From Rhodococcus sp. 1163 (lineage in GTDB: Bacteria > Actinomycetota > Actinomycetes > Mycobacteriales > Mycobacteriaceae), in the NCBI RefSeq assembly GCF_002091985.1, contig NZ_MKKX01000003.1, positions 62,001 through 126,000 of the forward strand: DNA of 64,000 nt, given 5' to 3'. Positions 8,396-18,013 of the stretch are shown piece by piece (positions within the stretch are counted from its first letter, which is position 1; every line of letters begins with the position of its first letter). Under the pieces are notes generated by a model. It was given only the letters and a program-made list of their open reading frames with translations. It was not told the DNA's origin and made no database searches. The position numbers and the translations under genes were made by a program.

Positions 8396-9028
8396 GTGAC
8401 TGTTCAGAATTCGGCGGCTTCGCGTCAGCAGAGTCCCGTCATGACTTCGGCCTCCTCCGGCCTTAATCTCAGCGACTCCGTGTACGAGCGTCTGCTTCGC
8501 GAGCGCATCATCTTCCTCGGTACTCAGGTCGACGATGACATCGCCAACAAGCTGTGTGCTCAGATTCTCCTTCTGTCCGCTGAGGACGCCACCCGCGACA
8601 TATCTCTTTACATCAACTCTCCCGGTGGCTCCGTCACCGCGGGCATGGCGATCTTCGACACCATGGAATTCGCTGAGTGCGACGTAGCTACCTACGGAAT
8701 GGGTTTGGCTGCGTCCATGGGCCAGTTCCTGTTGTCGGCAGGCGCCAAGGGAAAGCGCTACGCACTCCCGCACGCCCGGATCATGATGCACCAGCCCTCA
8801 GCCGGTATCGGCGGTAGCGCCAGTGACATTGCCATCATGGCCGAGCAGTTCGCGCACACCAAGCGTGAAATGGCCGAACTGATCGCCCTGCACACCGGCC
8901 AGACCGTCGAGCAGATCACCGAAGACTCCGATCGTGACCGCTGGTTCACCGCGCAGGCGGCAAAGGAGTACGGGTTCGTCGATCATGTCGTCAGCCGTGC
9001 TCGGCAGGCCGGCGGAATCGGCGACTAG
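8396..9028 (+). CDS. clpP1: ATP-dependent Clp protease proteolytic subunit 1
   Basis: Serine protease subunit that forms a mixed ClpP1P2 tetradecamer with ClpP2, fed by ClpX or ClpC. The catalytic triad is Ser107 (AASMG), His132 (MMHQP) and Asp181 (DRDRW), and the INSPGG oxyanion loop is intact. The length is 210 residues from GTG 8396; an upstream GTG at 8351 is also in frame, but the extra 15 residues look unlike family members. The N-terminus before [11 protein letters not shown] is variable in the family. clpP2 follows after 48 bases, so they form an operon. Confidence 0.95.
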   Translation: MTVQNSAASRQQSPVMTSASSGLNLSDSVYERLLRERIIFLGTQVDDDIANKLCAQILLLSAEDATRDISLYINSPGGSVTAGMAIFDTMEFAECDVATYGMGLAASMGQFLLSAGAKGKRYALPHARIMMHQPSAGIGGSASDIAIMAEQFAHTKREMAELIALHTGQTVEQITEDSDRDRWFTAQAAKEYGFVDHVVSRARQAGGIGD

Positions 9029-9076
9029 ATCCGCCCGGACCGGCGATCCCTCGATCACTTACATCTTGGAGAAACG

Positions 9077-9718
9077 ATGACAAACCTGTTCGATCCCAAT
9101 CAGATGCCGTCCTCGCGGTACATCTTGCCTTCTTTCGTCGAGCACTCCAGCTACGGCATGAAGGAATCCAACCCGTACAACAAGCTGTTCGAGGAGCGCA
9201 TCATCTTCCTCGGCGTCCAGGTCGACGACGCGTCGGCCAACGACGTCATGGCCCAGCTGCTCGTGTTGGAAGGTCTCGATCCCGATCGTGACATCACGAT
9301 GTACATCAACTCGCCCGGTGGTTCGTTCACCTCGCTGATGGCCATCTACGACACCATGCAGTACGTCCGCGCGGACGTGGCGACGGTCTGCCTCGGACAG
9401 GCAGCATCGGCGGCGGCCGTGTTGCTCGCCGCAGGTACACCGGGAAAGCGCGCCGCTCTGCCGAATGCACGTGTGCTGATCCACCAGCCATCGAGTGGTG
9501 GAATCCAGGGCCAGGTCTCGGACCTCGAGATTCAGGCTGCGGAAATCGAGCGCATGCGTCGTCTCATGGAGACCACACTCGGCCGACACACCGGCAAGGA
9601 TCCCGACGTCATCCGCAAGGACACCGATCGTGACAAGATCCTGACCGCAGCGCAGGCCAAGGATTACGGGATCATCGACACGGTCTTCGAGTACCGGAAG
9701 TTGTCGGCACAGAAGTAG
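9077..9718 (+). CDS. clpP2: ATP-dependent Clp protease proteolytic subunit 2
   Basis: Second catalytic subunit of the actinobacterial Clp protease, 213 residues. The triad is Ser111 (QAASAA), His136 (IHQPS) and Asp186 in DTDRDK. The N-terminus [18 protein letters not shown] resembles the ClpP2 propeptide region, which is processed in mycobacteria. The ATG has TTGGAG 9 bases upstream. It is co-transcribed with clpP1. Confidence 0.95.
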   Translation: MTNLFDPNQMPSSRYILPSFVEHSSYGMKESNPYNKLFEERIIFLGVQVDDASANDVMAQLLVLEGLDPDRDITMYINSPGGSFTSLMAIYDTMQYVRADVATVCLGQAASAAAVLLAAGTPGKRAALPNARVLIHQPSSGGIQGQVSDLEIQAAEIERMRRLMETTLGRHTGKDPDVIRKDTDRDKILTAAQAKDYGIIDTVFEYRKLSAQK

Positions 9719-9740
9719 TACAAGCAGTTATCTTCGCGAG

Positions 9741-9793
9741 ACCTCTGGTTGTCGGGCGTAGGCCACGCTCTTCTACGTCCGACAACCCGAGGT
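9741..9793 (+). terminator. Long hairpin after clpP2
   Basis: Two 21-base arms (9741-9761 and 9773-9793) pair with two mismatches around an 11-base loop, starting 22 bases after the clpP2 stop. No T-run follows. The remaining 9794-10019 leader of clpX shows no further gene. Confidence 0.6.
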
Positions 9794-10019
9794 AGCGCGG
9801 ACGTTCACACGCTTCGACGGGTGCCGACCAGCAAGAAGTTCGGGTCGGAAGAAGTTGGGCGGCGAATCACCGGAAACCTCTCACCTATGGTCGTCGAACA
9901 CGGGTACGGTCGCTTCAGGGCACGAACGAGTTGTGGATCGAGAAGTTGCCGACGACTGGACCGACATCGTCATGGTGTCTACCGGGCCGGGCGCGAACAA
10001 GGAAGTAGGAACCTCGAAT

Positions 10020-11300
10020 ATGGCACGCATCGGTGACGGCGGCGATCTGTTGAAGTGCTCCTTCTGCGGTAAGAGCCAGAAGCAGGTGAAGAAGCTCATC
10101 GCAGGGCCTGGGGTGTACATCTGCGACGAGTGCATCGACCTGTGTAACGAGATCATCGAGGAGGAGCTCGCCGAGTCGAGCGAGGTCAAACTCGACGACC
10201 TGCCGAAGCCGGCCGAGATTCGGGACTTCCTCGAGAACTACGTGATCGGTCAGGACACTGCCAAGCGCACGCTGGCAGTGGCCGTCTACAACCATTACAA
10301 GCGCATTCAGGCCGGGGACAAGACTCGCGATTCGCGGGGTGAGACCGTCGAGTTGGCCAAGTCCAATATTTTGATGCTCGGACCCACCGGATGTGGCAAG
10401 ACCTATTTGGCTCAGACACTTGCGAAGATGCTCAACGTGCCTTTCGCAATAGCGGATGCCACAGCGCTGACCGAGGCTGGCTACGTGGGTGAGGATGTCG
10501 AGAACATCCTCCTCAAGCTGATTCAGGCTGCGGATTACGACGTGAAGCGAGCCGAGACGGGCATCATCTATATCGACGAGGTCGACAAGATCGCGCGTAA
10601 GAGTGAAAATCCGTCGATCACTCGGGATGTGTCCGGTGAAGGCGTGCAGCAGGCGCTCCTGAAGATCCTCGAAGGAACTCAGGCGAGTGTGCCTCCGCAG
10701 GGTGGTCGCAAGCACCCACACCAGGAATTCATTCAGATCGACACAACCAACGTGTTGTTCATCGTTGCCGGTGCTTTCGCAGGACTCGAGAAGATCGTCT
10801 CGGACCGTATCGGTAAGCGCGGACTCGGGTTCGGTGCCGAGGTTCGGTCGAAGGCCGAACTCGACACCCAAGACAACTTTGCCGAGGTCATGCCGGAGGA
10901 CCTGATCAAGTTCGGCTTGATCCCCGAGTTCATCGGGCGTCTCCCTGTGGTCGCCTCGGTGACCAATCTGGACAAGGAATCCCTCGTCACCATCCTGTCT
11001 GAGCCGAAGAATGCGCTGGTCAAGCAGTACAGCCGGCTATTCGAGATGGATAATGTCGAGTTGGAGTTCACTCAGGACGCTCTCGAAGCTATTGCTGATC
11101 AGGCAATTCTGAGAGGGACAGGAGCTCGTGGACTTCGCGCCATTCTCGAAGAGGTGCTCAACCCGGTGATGTTCGACATTCCGAGCCGCGACGACGTCGC
11201 AAAGGTCGTCGTGACTTCTGAGACCGTCAACGACAATGTGTTGCCTACGATCGTTCCACGCAAGCCGGAGCGTCCTGAGCGCCGCGAAAAGTCCGCATAG
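10020..11300 (+). CDS. clpX: ATP-dependent Clp protease ATP-binding subunit ClpX
   Basis: AAA+ unfoldase that delivers substrates to ClpP1P2; 426 residues, the usual size. The N-terminal zinc-binding domain has Cys13 and Cys16 and then the CDECIDLC pair. Walker A is GPTGCGKT (about 121-128) and Walker B is IIYIDEVDK (about 182-190), and the sensor and C-terminal small domain are complete. The start ATG at 10020 follows AGTAGGA; the open frame upstream lacks family similarity. A 300-base gap separates it from clpP2, so it probably has its own promoter. Confidence 0.96.
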   Translation: MARIGDGGDLLKCSFCGKSQKQVKKLIAGPGVYICDECIDLCNEIIEEELAESSEVKLDDLPKPAEIRDFLENYVIGQDTAKRTLAVAVYNHYKRIQAGDKTRDSRGETVELAKSNILMLGPTGCGKTYLAQTLAKMLNVPFAIADATALTEAGYVGEDVENILLKLIQAADYDVKRAETGIIYIDEVDKIARKSENPSITRDVSGEGVQQALLKILEGTQASVPPQGGRKHPHQEFIQIDTTNVLFIVAGAFAGLEKIVSDRIGKRGLGFGAEVRSKAELDTQDNFAEVMPEDLIKFGLIPEFIGRLPVVASVTNLDKESLVTILSEPKNALVKQYSRLFEMDNVELEFTQDALEAIADQAILRGTGARGLRAILEEVLNPVMFDIPSRDDVAKVVVTSETVNDNVLPTIVPRKPERPERREKSA

Positions 11301-11314
11301 TTAGCACTTTCACA

Positions 11315-11349
11315 AGTCGAGCCCCGATCACATAGATCGGGGCTCGACT
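11315..11349. terminator. Bidirectional terminator between clpX and fdhD
   Basis: A 15-bp perfect stem (11315-11329 and 11335-11349) with loop ACATA lies between the convergent clpX and fdhD genes. Confidence 0.85.
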
Positions 11350-11374
11350 CGTCTTCAGCTCGGCCAGTGGAAAT

Positions 11375-12199
11375 TCAACGCAGGATGCGCTCGGTATGGG
11401 AGTACAGATTCATGTTCTCGCCGCGAAGGAATCCAACGACGGTCAGCCCGGATTCTTCCGCGAGATCGACAGCTAGCGATGAGGGCGCCGACACTGCAGC
11501 AAGAATCGGGACGCCGGCCATGACTGCCTTTTGTGCCAATTCGAACGATGCCTGAGCGCTCACCATCAAGATGTGGCCTCGCAAGGGAATCAGTCCTTCA
11601 CCGGTCGCCCATCCGAGCACTTTGTCGACGGCATTGTGCCGACCCACGTCCTCGCGAACAACGAGGACACGGCCGTCGCTGTCGCACAACGCTGCGCCGT
11701 GCAAGCCACCAGTGGTGTCGAAGATCTTCTGAGCCTGACGCAAACTGTCGGGTAGGCGCGCCAACACCTCGGACTTGACTCGGACGGCATCGTCGGCAGG
11801 GGAGTACTTGGTCTTCGAACGGACGGCGTCGAGTGAGCCTTTTCCGCACACACCGCACGAAGAAGTCGTGTAGAAATTCCGTTCTACACCAGGGGCAGGC
11901 GGTGCGACGCCCTCTGCCAGTTCGATGTCGAGCACGTTGTACGTGTTCTGTCCGGTGTCGTCCACGCCGTCGCAGTAACGCGCGAGCCGGATGTCGTCAC
12001 GGCTGGTGATGACACCTTCCGTCAGCAGGAAACCATGAACGAGGTCCACGTCGTGCCCGGGCGTTCGCATGGTGACGGCCAGTGCGGCGCCGTTCACACG
12101 GATCTCCAACGGCTCCTCTACAACGAGGGTGTCCGGGCGAGACGTCTCGACCCGCCCGCGCAGTAGAATCACCGGCCTGCGGGTGGTGATGCGTCCCAT
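11375..12199 (-). CDS. fdhD: Formate dehydrogenase accessory sulfurtransferase
   Basis: FdhD transfers sulfur to the molybdenum cofactor to activate formate dehydrogenase; 274 residues. The sulfur-carrying CGVCG motif is near residues 112-116, preceded by FYTTSS, and the GGLHGAAL and DVGRHNAVDK blocks are family hallmarks. The ATG at 12199 gives the expected MGRITTRRPV start. It follows malQ by 65 bases on the same strand. No formate dehydrogenase structural gene is visible in the window. Confidence 0.93.
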   Translation of the reverse strand: MGRITTRRPVILLRGRVETSRPDTLVVEEPLEIRVNGAALAVTMRTPGHDVDLVHGFLLTEGVITSRDDIRLARYCDGVDDTGQNTYNVLDIELAEGVAPPAPGVERNFYTTSSCGVCGKGSLDAVRSKTKYSPADDAVRVKSEVLARLPDSLRQAQKIFDTTGGLHGAALCDSDGRVLVVREDVGRHNAVDKVLGWATGEGLIPLRGHILMVSAQASFELAQKAVMAGVPILAAVSAPSSLAVDLAEESGLTVVGFLRGENMNLYSHTERILR

Positions 12200-12264
12200 C
12201 GGTCAAGCACTTTTCGCGAGATGGTTCATTCCTCGATTGTGCCCTCCCGGCGGCGGACTTCGGT

Positions 12265-14397
12265 CTATCCCCGTCTCAGCGCGGCTACCAGCGCCAGCAT
12301 TCGTGGATGATCGACGAGGTCGTCGACCCAGACGGCCTTGCCGTTGTGGTCGGCCAGTGGAACGCGCCAATTCTCGTACTGAGTCTCGTCGGTGCCGGGC
12401 TGGTTCTGAATTCTGTTCTCGCCCACTGCATCGACGAGGGCGACTCCCAGCAGGAGCGAAGGAGTCCGAACGATGAGCCGATACAACGCTTCGATCGACT
12501 CTTGCTCGGAGGCACCTGCGGCGAGCAGACCTCGCTCACGGGCGAGATCGAGCACTGCCTCCCGGCTTGCGGTGTCCTGCGAGATCTCGGCGTCGAGATC
12601 TCGTTCGAGCAGTCCGAGCCGATCACGAAGCGCGATATGTTCGCCCCTCAGATACCCGAGGGTGGGCGGGAGGTCATGCGTGGTGACCGACGTCAGGCAC
12701 AACGCGCGGTAGTTCTCCGGAGCAATCGGTGCGCCACGGTCGTTCTCGAACCACAGAATCGAGGTACCGAAGAGTCCACGTTGTCCCAGATACTCCTGCA
12801 CACGTGGTTCGAACACCCCTAAGTCCTCGCCGACGACCACAGCCCCGGCACGCTCGGCCTCGAGCACGAGGATTCCGATCAAGGCCTCGTAGTCGTAGTG
12901 GACGTATGCCCCTTCGCCTGGGGTCGCGGAGCCCTCGGGAATCCACCAGAGTCGGAAGAGCCCGAGAATGTGGTCGACGCGTACGCCGCCGGCATGACGA
13001 AGCACCGTTCTCAGCATGTCGCGATACGGCGCATATCCCAGTTCGCGGAGTCTGTCGGGGTTCCACGGGGGCTGGTTCCAGTTCTGGCCTTGCTGATTGA
13101 AGTTGTCCGGTGGTGCCCCGACGGTGACGCCTGCGGTCAGCGCATCTCCCAAAGTCCAGGCGTCGGCTCCCTGTCGATGTACCCCGACGGCCAGATCGTG
13201 CATGATCCCGATGTCCATTCCGGATGCAACGGCTACGCGCTGTGCACGGTCGAGCTGTTCGTCGCAGATCCATTGCAACCATTTGTGGAAGTCGATACGT
13301 TCGGCGAGGTCCCTGCGCTGGCCGGTGGCGAAGTCGGTGTGCGGATGCGCTGCTGTGCTCGTCCAGACAGGGGAATCAGGTCGATATTTCTCAGCCAGTG
13401 CGCACCACAGGGCGAAATCGTCGAGACCTTTTCCTTCCCTCGCGACGAACGCGTCGAAGTCGTTCTTCCGTGCCGCAGAACGCTCGACGCGGTGGATACG
13501 CTTCAATGCTCGGAGTTTCGCGCGGAAGGATGGGTCGCGGTCGATGCTGCGGGTGCGCTTGTTCGCTTTGACGAAACTGCGAGCAGACTCGCGAACCTTG
13601 GCGTATTGATCACGGCTCAGGTACGCAGTTTCTGCAATGTCCTCGACCCGGATGTACATCGGGTCGAAAAAGCGCCTCGTCGTCGGCAGGTAAGGGGATG
13701 CCTCCACCGGTGGAGCGGGCCGTTGGGCATGCATCGGATTGACGAGGAGATAGTCGAACCCATGGGTTCGACCTGCCACGGCAGCCAGGTCGGCGAGGTC
13801 GGCATAGTCACCGACGCCCCAGGAGCGGTTCGAGCGAATGGAGTACAACTGCGTCAGCAGACCCGTTCGCTGCGTACGGGTCAATGCATCGTTGGTCGAC
13901 AATCTCTTCGGTGTCACCGCGATCGGGCATTGCGCCGTCGTTGCATGATCGGAATCAGGCGTACTCACCGCAGTCAGGGTGTGCCAGCCGAGAGCTAAAT
14001 CGCCGGGAATGTCGAAAGTGGCGCGGCCGACTGGTGCGCCGTCGATGTCGCGTGGTTCGACCCAGATCTGAACCTGTTGCAGCGGAACCAGCTCACCGGT
14101 TTCTGTCGTGATCGTTGCGGTGACGGGATCCCCATGGGGCACATGGATTTCCACGTGTTGCGGCTCACCGAAGATCGTCACGACGACCGGTGGGACCATG
14201 CGGCGCCATGGTGCCTCGTCGAGATCTACGAGGGACTGGGCAACGTCCGCTTCGGTCTCGGCGGCGATGCCTCGTGCTCGGAGTATCTGCTGAAGCGTCT
14301 GCTCGGATACTTCGTGCTCTGCCTGATCCCAGCCCCGATAGGACGTCGAGATACCGGATCTTTCGGCGAGTTCGGCCAATTTCGCTGTGTAGTCCAC
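12265..14397 (-). CDS. malQ: 4-alpha-glucanotransferase (amylomaltase)
   Basis: GH77 enzyme that transfers alpha-1,4-glucan segments in maltodextrin and glycogen metabolism. The GH77 catalytic region is present: the nucleophile Asp in GGVRVDHILG, the acid/base Glu in VGEDLGVF, and the third Asp in TTHDLPPTLG. An N-terminal beta-sandwich of about 150 residues is typical for actinobacterial MalQ. The frame is open up to 14577, but GTG at 14397 gives VDYTAKLAELAERSGIST, matching the family start, and a product of 710 residues. The upstream 60 codons are probably untranslated. Confidence 0.92.
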   Translation of the reverse strand: MDYTAKLAELAERSGISTSYRGWDQAEHEVSEQTLQQILRARGIAAETEADVAQSLVDLDEAPWRRMVPPVVVTIFGEPQHVEIHVPHGDPVTATITTETGELVPLQQVQIWVEPRDIDGAPVGRATFDIPGDLALGWHTLTAVSTPDSDHATTAQCPIAVTPKRLSTNDALTRTQRTGLLTQLYSIRSNRSWGVGDYADLADLAAVAGRTHGFDYLLVNPMHAQRPAPPVEASPYLPTTRRFFDPMYIRVEDIAETAYLSRDQYAKVRESARSFVKANKRTRSIDRDPSFRAKLRALKRIHRVERSAARKNDFDAFVAREGKGLDDFALWCALAEKYRPDSPVWTSTAAHPHTDFATGQRRDLAERIDFHKWLQWICDEQLDRAQRVAVASGMDIGIMHDLAVGVHRQGADAWTLGDALTAGVTVGAPPDNFNQQGQNWNQPPWNPDRLRELGYAPYRDMLRTVLRHAGGVRVDHILGLFRLWWIPEGSATPGEGAYVHYDYEALIGILVLEAERAGAVVVGEDLGVFEPRVQEYLGQRGLFGTSILWFENDRGAPIAPENYRALCLTSVTTHDLPPTLGYLRGEHIALRDRLGLLERDLDAEISQDTASREAVLDLARERGLLAAGASEQESIEALYRLIVRTPSLLLGVALVDAVGENRIQNQPGTDETQYENWRVPLADHNGKAVWVDDLVDHPRMLALVAALRRG

Positions 14398-14578
14398 AGC
14401 TTGATCGTGCCAGTACCGACAGCTCACGTCACCTGCTGACACACCGCAGCCGCCGATCGACGCGAGACGGAATGCCGCCCCCGTGCGCTCTACGTCGGGA
14501 GAGTCGCCGTTCAGCGTCCAGGTCCGTGTCGGCATCGTGCCGAATTCGACCGGCGTGGGAAATGAAGCAACTCGCAAG

Positions 14579-14603
14579 GATTGAACTCGGAGGACCCGGG
14601 TAC
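14579..14603 (+). promoter_or_regulatory. Possible SigF-dependent promoter of the rsbW-sigF operon
   Basis: GATT (14579-14582), a 15-base spacer and GGGTAC (14598-14603) resemble the SigF/SigB-type GTTT-N15/17-GGGTAT pattern. SigF operons are commonly autoregulated. The -35 element is imperfect, so this is tentative. The rest of 14398-14643 shows no other gene. Confidence 0.4.
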
Positions 14604-14643
14604 TCTGACTCCGGCCGATGCAGTTGCGTTCCTAAGGGGCCAC

Positions 14644-14694
14644 ATGACTTCGACCGACAGAGACTTTTGGACGACTGATAGGGAGAGCGGATGA
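14644..14694 (+). CDS. Putative 16-residue leader peptide upstream of rsbW
   Basis: An ATG at 14644, preceded by AAGGGG 4 bases upstream, opens a 16-codon frame (MTSTDRDFWTTDRESG). Its TGA overlaps the start codon of the anti-sigma gene as ATGA. This layout would couple translation of the anti-sigma factor to the leader. No homologue is known to me and the ORF may be chance, but the ribosome-binding site and the overlap both fit real translation. Confidence 0.35.
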   Translation: MTSTDRDFWTTDRESG

Positions 14695-15113
14695 CTGGCG
14701 TCGGCAAGATCGAAGAGCTGGAGCGAAACTCTGGCGCGCCGGTCGAGCTGCGCGTCGTCGCGGACGCCGAGCAATTGCCGGTAGTACGTGCGGTTGCCGA
14801 AACGCTTGCGGTCCTTGGTGATTTCACCCTCGACGACATCGCCGACATCAAGTTGGTTGTCGACGAGGTGTGCTCGGAGCTGATCGCTGGGGCGCTACCC
14901 GGTGCCGAGCTCACCTGTGCATTCACCGTGAGCGACGTCGGCATTCGGATTTCTTCGAGTTCGGTGCTGGTTGCCGATCAGGTGCCGAAGTCCGACAGTT
15001 TCGGCTGGCACGTTCTACAGACATTGACCGATTCGATCGCGATGAGCGAGCAGTCCACACAAGATGGAACGTCCGTGTCGGTGGACGTGGTCAAGCGGAG
15101 GAGCAACACCTAG
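14691..15113 (+). CDS. rsbW: Anti-sigma factor, RsbW/UsfX-like ATPase domain
   Basis: A 140-residue protein of the HATPase_c/RsbW type that would bind and inhibit the sigma factor encoded immediately downstream. A conserved N-box-like helix is visible (DIADIKLVVDEVCSELIAGA), and the second half has the shorter G-box region. The ATG has AGGGAG 8 bases upstream. Its TAG stop overlaps the GTG of sigF by 1 base. In mycobacteria the equivalent UsfX (RsbW) inhibits SigF until an anti-anti-sigma factor releases it. No such antagonist is visible in this window. Confidence 0.85.
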   Translation: MTGVGKIEELERNSGAPVELRVVADAEQLPVVRAVAETLAVLGDFTLDDIADIKLVVDEVCSELIAGALPGAELTCAFTVSDVGIRISSSSVLVADQVPKSDSFGWHVLQTLTDSIAMSEQSTQDGTSVSVDVVKRRSNT

Positions 15114-15898
15114 TGCCTGCGCCGTACGAAAAGACCGCGCGGCGTCAGTCCGACGACTACAGCGAAGTAGTCCCGCTCATCCAAGAGATGCAGTTGTTGG
15201 ACAAGGACTCACCGCAGCGGCAGGTTCTTCGTGACCGCATCATCACTCGGTGCCTCCCTCTCGCGGAGCACATTGCGCGACGCTTCGGTGGCCGCGGAGA
15301 AGCTCACGAAGATCTACTCCAGGTCGCCAGGCTCGGTCTCGTCAATGCCGTCGACCGGTTCGACATCGAACGCGGATCCGACTTCGTTTCCTTCGCAGTC
15401 CCGACCATCATGGGTGAGGCGCGTCGGTACTTCCGAGACGCTGGTTGGTCGGTCCGTGTCCCGCGGCGGATGAAAGAGCTCAACTCCATGATCTCCGGGG
15501 CGGTGGGTTCGCTGTCGCAGAAGCTGGGCCGCGCGCCGACAGCGAGTGAGATAGCTGCGGAGTTGGGTATCGATGTCAAAGAAGCCTCGCAGGCTCTGCT
15601 GGCTCGCAGCGCTTATCAAACGGTGTCCGTCGACTCGGTAGTGAGCGAAGACCGCTTGCCGCTGATGGACACCCTCGGTGACTACGACCCGGAACTCGAG
15701 AAGATGGAAAGCTACCTCACCGTGCGGCCGGCGCTCGAGAAGTTGCCGGAGCGCGAGCGGCAGATCGTCGTTCTGCGATTCTTCGGTTCGATGACGCAGA
15801 CCCAGATTGCCGACCGCATGGGCATTTCACAGATGCACGTGTCGAGAATTCTGTCGAGGACTCTCACTCAACTGCGCGAGGAACTCGGGCCGAGCTGA
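15113..15898 (+). CDS. sigF: Stress-response sigma factor SigF (SigB/SigF/SigG type)
   Basis: RNA polymerase sigma factor of group 3, 261 residues, the same length as mycobacterial SigF. Region 2 includes DLLQVARLGLVNAVDRFD, and a region 3 block (AAELGIDVKEASQALLA) follows. Region 4 has a helix-turn-helix, QTQIADRMGISQMHVSRIL. The GTG start at 15113 overlaps the rsbW stop. It probably directs a general or stationary-phase stress regulon and, if the upstream GGGTAC element is real, its own operon. Confidence 0.93.
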   Translation: MPAPYEKTARRQSDDYSEVVPLIQEMQLLDKDSPQRQVLRDRIITRCLPLAEHIARRFGGRGEAHEDLLQVARLGLVNAVDRFDIERGSDFVSFAVPTIMGEARRYFRDAGWSVRVPRRMKELNSMISGAVGSLSQKLGRAPTASEIAAELGIDVKEASQALLARSAYQTVSVDSVVSEDRLPLMDTLGDYDPELEKMESYLTVRPALEKLPERERQIVVLRFFGSMTQTQIADRMGISQMHVSRILSRTLTQLREELGPS

Positions 15899-15934
15899 CC
15901 TCGAGCCGGTTCCTCGCCGTAGCATCGGGCGACG

Positions 15935-17956
15935 ATGTCTTCAGCCCCGAGGAGTGCCCAGGTGCCACCCGCAGTAGCCACAGTGTTCGACGACCTGGAT
16001 CGATACGTAGCGGCGCCGCGGGTGTCGGATATGGCGATGTCCGTGGACGGATCGAGAGTGGTCGTCGTCCTTTCTCGGCTCGACGCCGACAAGGCGACCT
16101 ATGTCGGTGCCCTCTGGGAAGTCGACGTCGAAGGTTCGGCACCCGCCCGCCGCTTGACGTGGAGTGAACACGGCGAGAGCGGTCCCGCTTTCACCGCTGA
16201 CGGGGACCTCTACTTTCTGCGTCGAACCTCACAGGACGACGAGTCGACAGCGTTGTGGTGCTTGCCTGCTGGTGTCGGTGAGGCCCACATTGTCTCGAAG
16301 CGCGGCGCCGGTTACTCCGACTTGAAAACTGCGACCCATTCCCCACGCTTCGTGGCGATGTCCGATGTCATGCCCTCGGCCGGGACCGAAGAGGTGGACG
16401 AGCGGCTTCGTCAGCTGCGTAAGGACAAGAAGGTCGGCGCAATTCTGCATACCGGCTACCCCATTCGTCACTGGGATCACGACCTCGGACCGGCGACCCC
16501 GCATCTCTATGCCGGAGACGGTGACGGCGACGCCCGTCGGGTCACCGCGAACGCCGAAGGAGCTCTTCACGAAGCGTCCTACAGCATCAGCGCCGACGGT
16601 TCGTTCGTCGTCTCGACCTGGACGATTCGAAAAGCCCTGGCGACCTCGCGCACTGTGCTGGTCCGAGTCGACCTCGACACCGGTACGCGCACCACGATCG
16701 TCGACGACGACGGTGCCGATCTCGGCTCGCCGTCGGTCTCACCGGATGGTTCACGAGTGGCCTTCATCCGTGAATCGCTGTCGACGCCCGAACAGGCGCC
16801 TCGAATGACATTGCAACAGTACGTATTCGAAGACCGAACGGTGTCCGATTTGGCTCCTGAATGGGATCGGTGGCCGTCGAATCCGGTGTGGTTGTCCGAC
16901 GGCACCGGATTGTTGGTGGTCGCCGACGACCGCGGTCGTGCCCCGGTATTCCTGGTGCGCGACGGCGTGGCCAACCCGGTGACCACTACCGATTCCGCGT
17001 ACAGCCACCTCCACGTGGCGTCGAGCGGGGTCGTCTTCGCATTGGAGGCGTCGTACCGGCAACCCCTGCATCCGGTTCGAATCGACATCGAGTCGGGCGT
17101 CGTGCATCCGTTGGCACTCGCAGAGCCGTTACCGGCGCTGCCTGGGACGCTGACCGAGGTCGAGACCGTGGCCGAGGACGGCCGGCATGTTCGAGCGTGG
17201 CTCGCCCTACCGGCCGATGCGTCGGAGACGGCACAGGCACCTCTTCTGCTCTGGGTGCACGGTGGGCCACTGTCTTCGTGGAACACATGGTCGTGGCGTT
17301 GGAATCCCTGGGTGATGGTCGCGCGGGGGTATGCGGTGCTGTTGCCTGACCCAGCGCTGTCCACCGGCTACGGCCAGAGTTTCGTAGATCGAGGCTGGGG
17401 GCGGTGGGGCAAGGAACCGTTCTCCGATCTGATGGCCGTCACCGATGCTGCTGCCGCGCTCGAAGAGGTCGACGGCACACGCACCGCAGCGATGGGCGGA
17501 TCGTTCGGCGGATACATGGCGAACTGGATCGCCGGCCACACCGACCGCTTCGATGCGATCGTCACCCACGCCGGCCTGTGGGCGCTCGATCAGTTCGGCC
17601 CTACCACCGACGCCGCGTACTACTGGCAGCGCGAGATGTCACCCGAGATGGCTTTCGAGAACTCACCGCACCTGTATGTGGCAGACATCGACACGCCGAT
17701 GCTGGTCATTCACGGAGACAAGGACTATCGCGTACCTATCGGTGAAGGTCTTCGACTGTGGTTCGAGCTGCTCAGCGAATCCGGACTTCCTACCGATGAC
17801 GAAGGAAAGACCGACCATCGGTTGCTGTACTTTCCGTCCGAGAATCACTGGGTCCTCGCTCCACAGCACGCCAAGATCTGGTACGAGGTCGTGCTGTCGT
17901 TCCTTTCCGAACACGTACTCGGAATAGAGACGAAGATCCCCGAGATATTGGGCTGA
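15935..17956 (+). CDS. S9 family serine peptidase (acylaminoacyl/dipeptidyl peptidase type)
   Basis: A 673-residue cytosolic prolyl-oligopeptidase-family enzyme. A beta-propeller occupies about the first 400 residues. The C-terminal alpha/beta-hydrolase domain has catalytic Ser523 (GGSFGGY), Asp597 (HGDKDYRVP) and His638 (ENHW). The propeller repeats include SPDGSRVAF-type motifs typical of this group. It follows sigF by 36 bases and may be co-transcribed. The precise substrate class is not determined. Confidence 0.88.
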   Translation: MSSAPRSAQVPPAVATVFDDLDRYVAAPRVSDMAMSVDGSRVVVVLSRLDADKATYVGALWEVDVEGSAPARRLTWSEHGESGPAFTADGDLYFLRRTSQDDESTALWCLPAGVGEAHIVSKRGAGYSDLKTATHSPRFVAMSDVMPSAGTEEVDERLRQLRKDKKVGAILHTGYPIRHWDHDLGPATPHLYAGDGDGDARRVTANAEGALHEASYSISADGSFVVSTWTIRKALATSRTVLVRVDLDTGTRTTIVDDDGADLGSPSVSPDGSRVAFIRESLSTPEQAPRMTLQQYVFEDRTVSDLAPEWDRWPSNPVWLSDGTGLLVVADDRGRAPVFLVRDGVANPVTTTDSAYSHLHVASSGVVFALEASYRQPLHPVRIDIESGVVHPLALAEPLPALPGTLTEVETVAEDGRHVRAWLALPADASETAQAPLLLWVHGGPLSSWNTWSWRWNPWVMVARGYAVLLPDPALSTGYGQSFVDRGWGRWGKEPFSDLMAVTDAAAALEEVDGTRTAAMGGSFGGYMANWIAGHTDRFDAIVTHAGLWALDQFGPTTDAAYYWQREMSPEMAFENSPHLYVADIDTPMLVIHGDKDYRVPIGEGLRLWFELLSESGLPTDDEGKTDHRLLYFPSENHWVLAPQHAKIWYEVVLSFLSEHVLGIETKIPEILG

Positions 17957-17962
17957 CCGGGC

Positions 17963-17983
17963 ACCGGCAGTGGGCCTGTCGGT
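17963..17983 (+). terminator. Small hairpin after the S9 peptidase gene
   Basis: An 8-bp stem with one G-U pair (17963-17970 and 17976-17983) and loop TGGGC lies 7 bases after the stop codon. It is weak and has no T-run. Confidence 0.4.
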
Positions 17984-18001
17984 ATCGAATCGGCTGACAA
18001 C

Positions 18002-18007
18002 TAGAAT
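18002..18007 (+). promoter_or_regulatory. -10 element for a probably leaderless valS mRNA
   Basis: TAGAAT ends 6 bases before the valS GTG, so transcription would start at or next to the initiation codon. A convincing -35 is not seen. Confidence 0.4.
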
Positions 18008-18013
18008 CGACCG

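Noticed and set aside
14398-14577. Extra 60 N-terminal residues of MalQ
   Set aside because: The extension lacks similarity to MalQ and overlaps the presumed sigF operon upstream region; GTG 14397 matches the family start.
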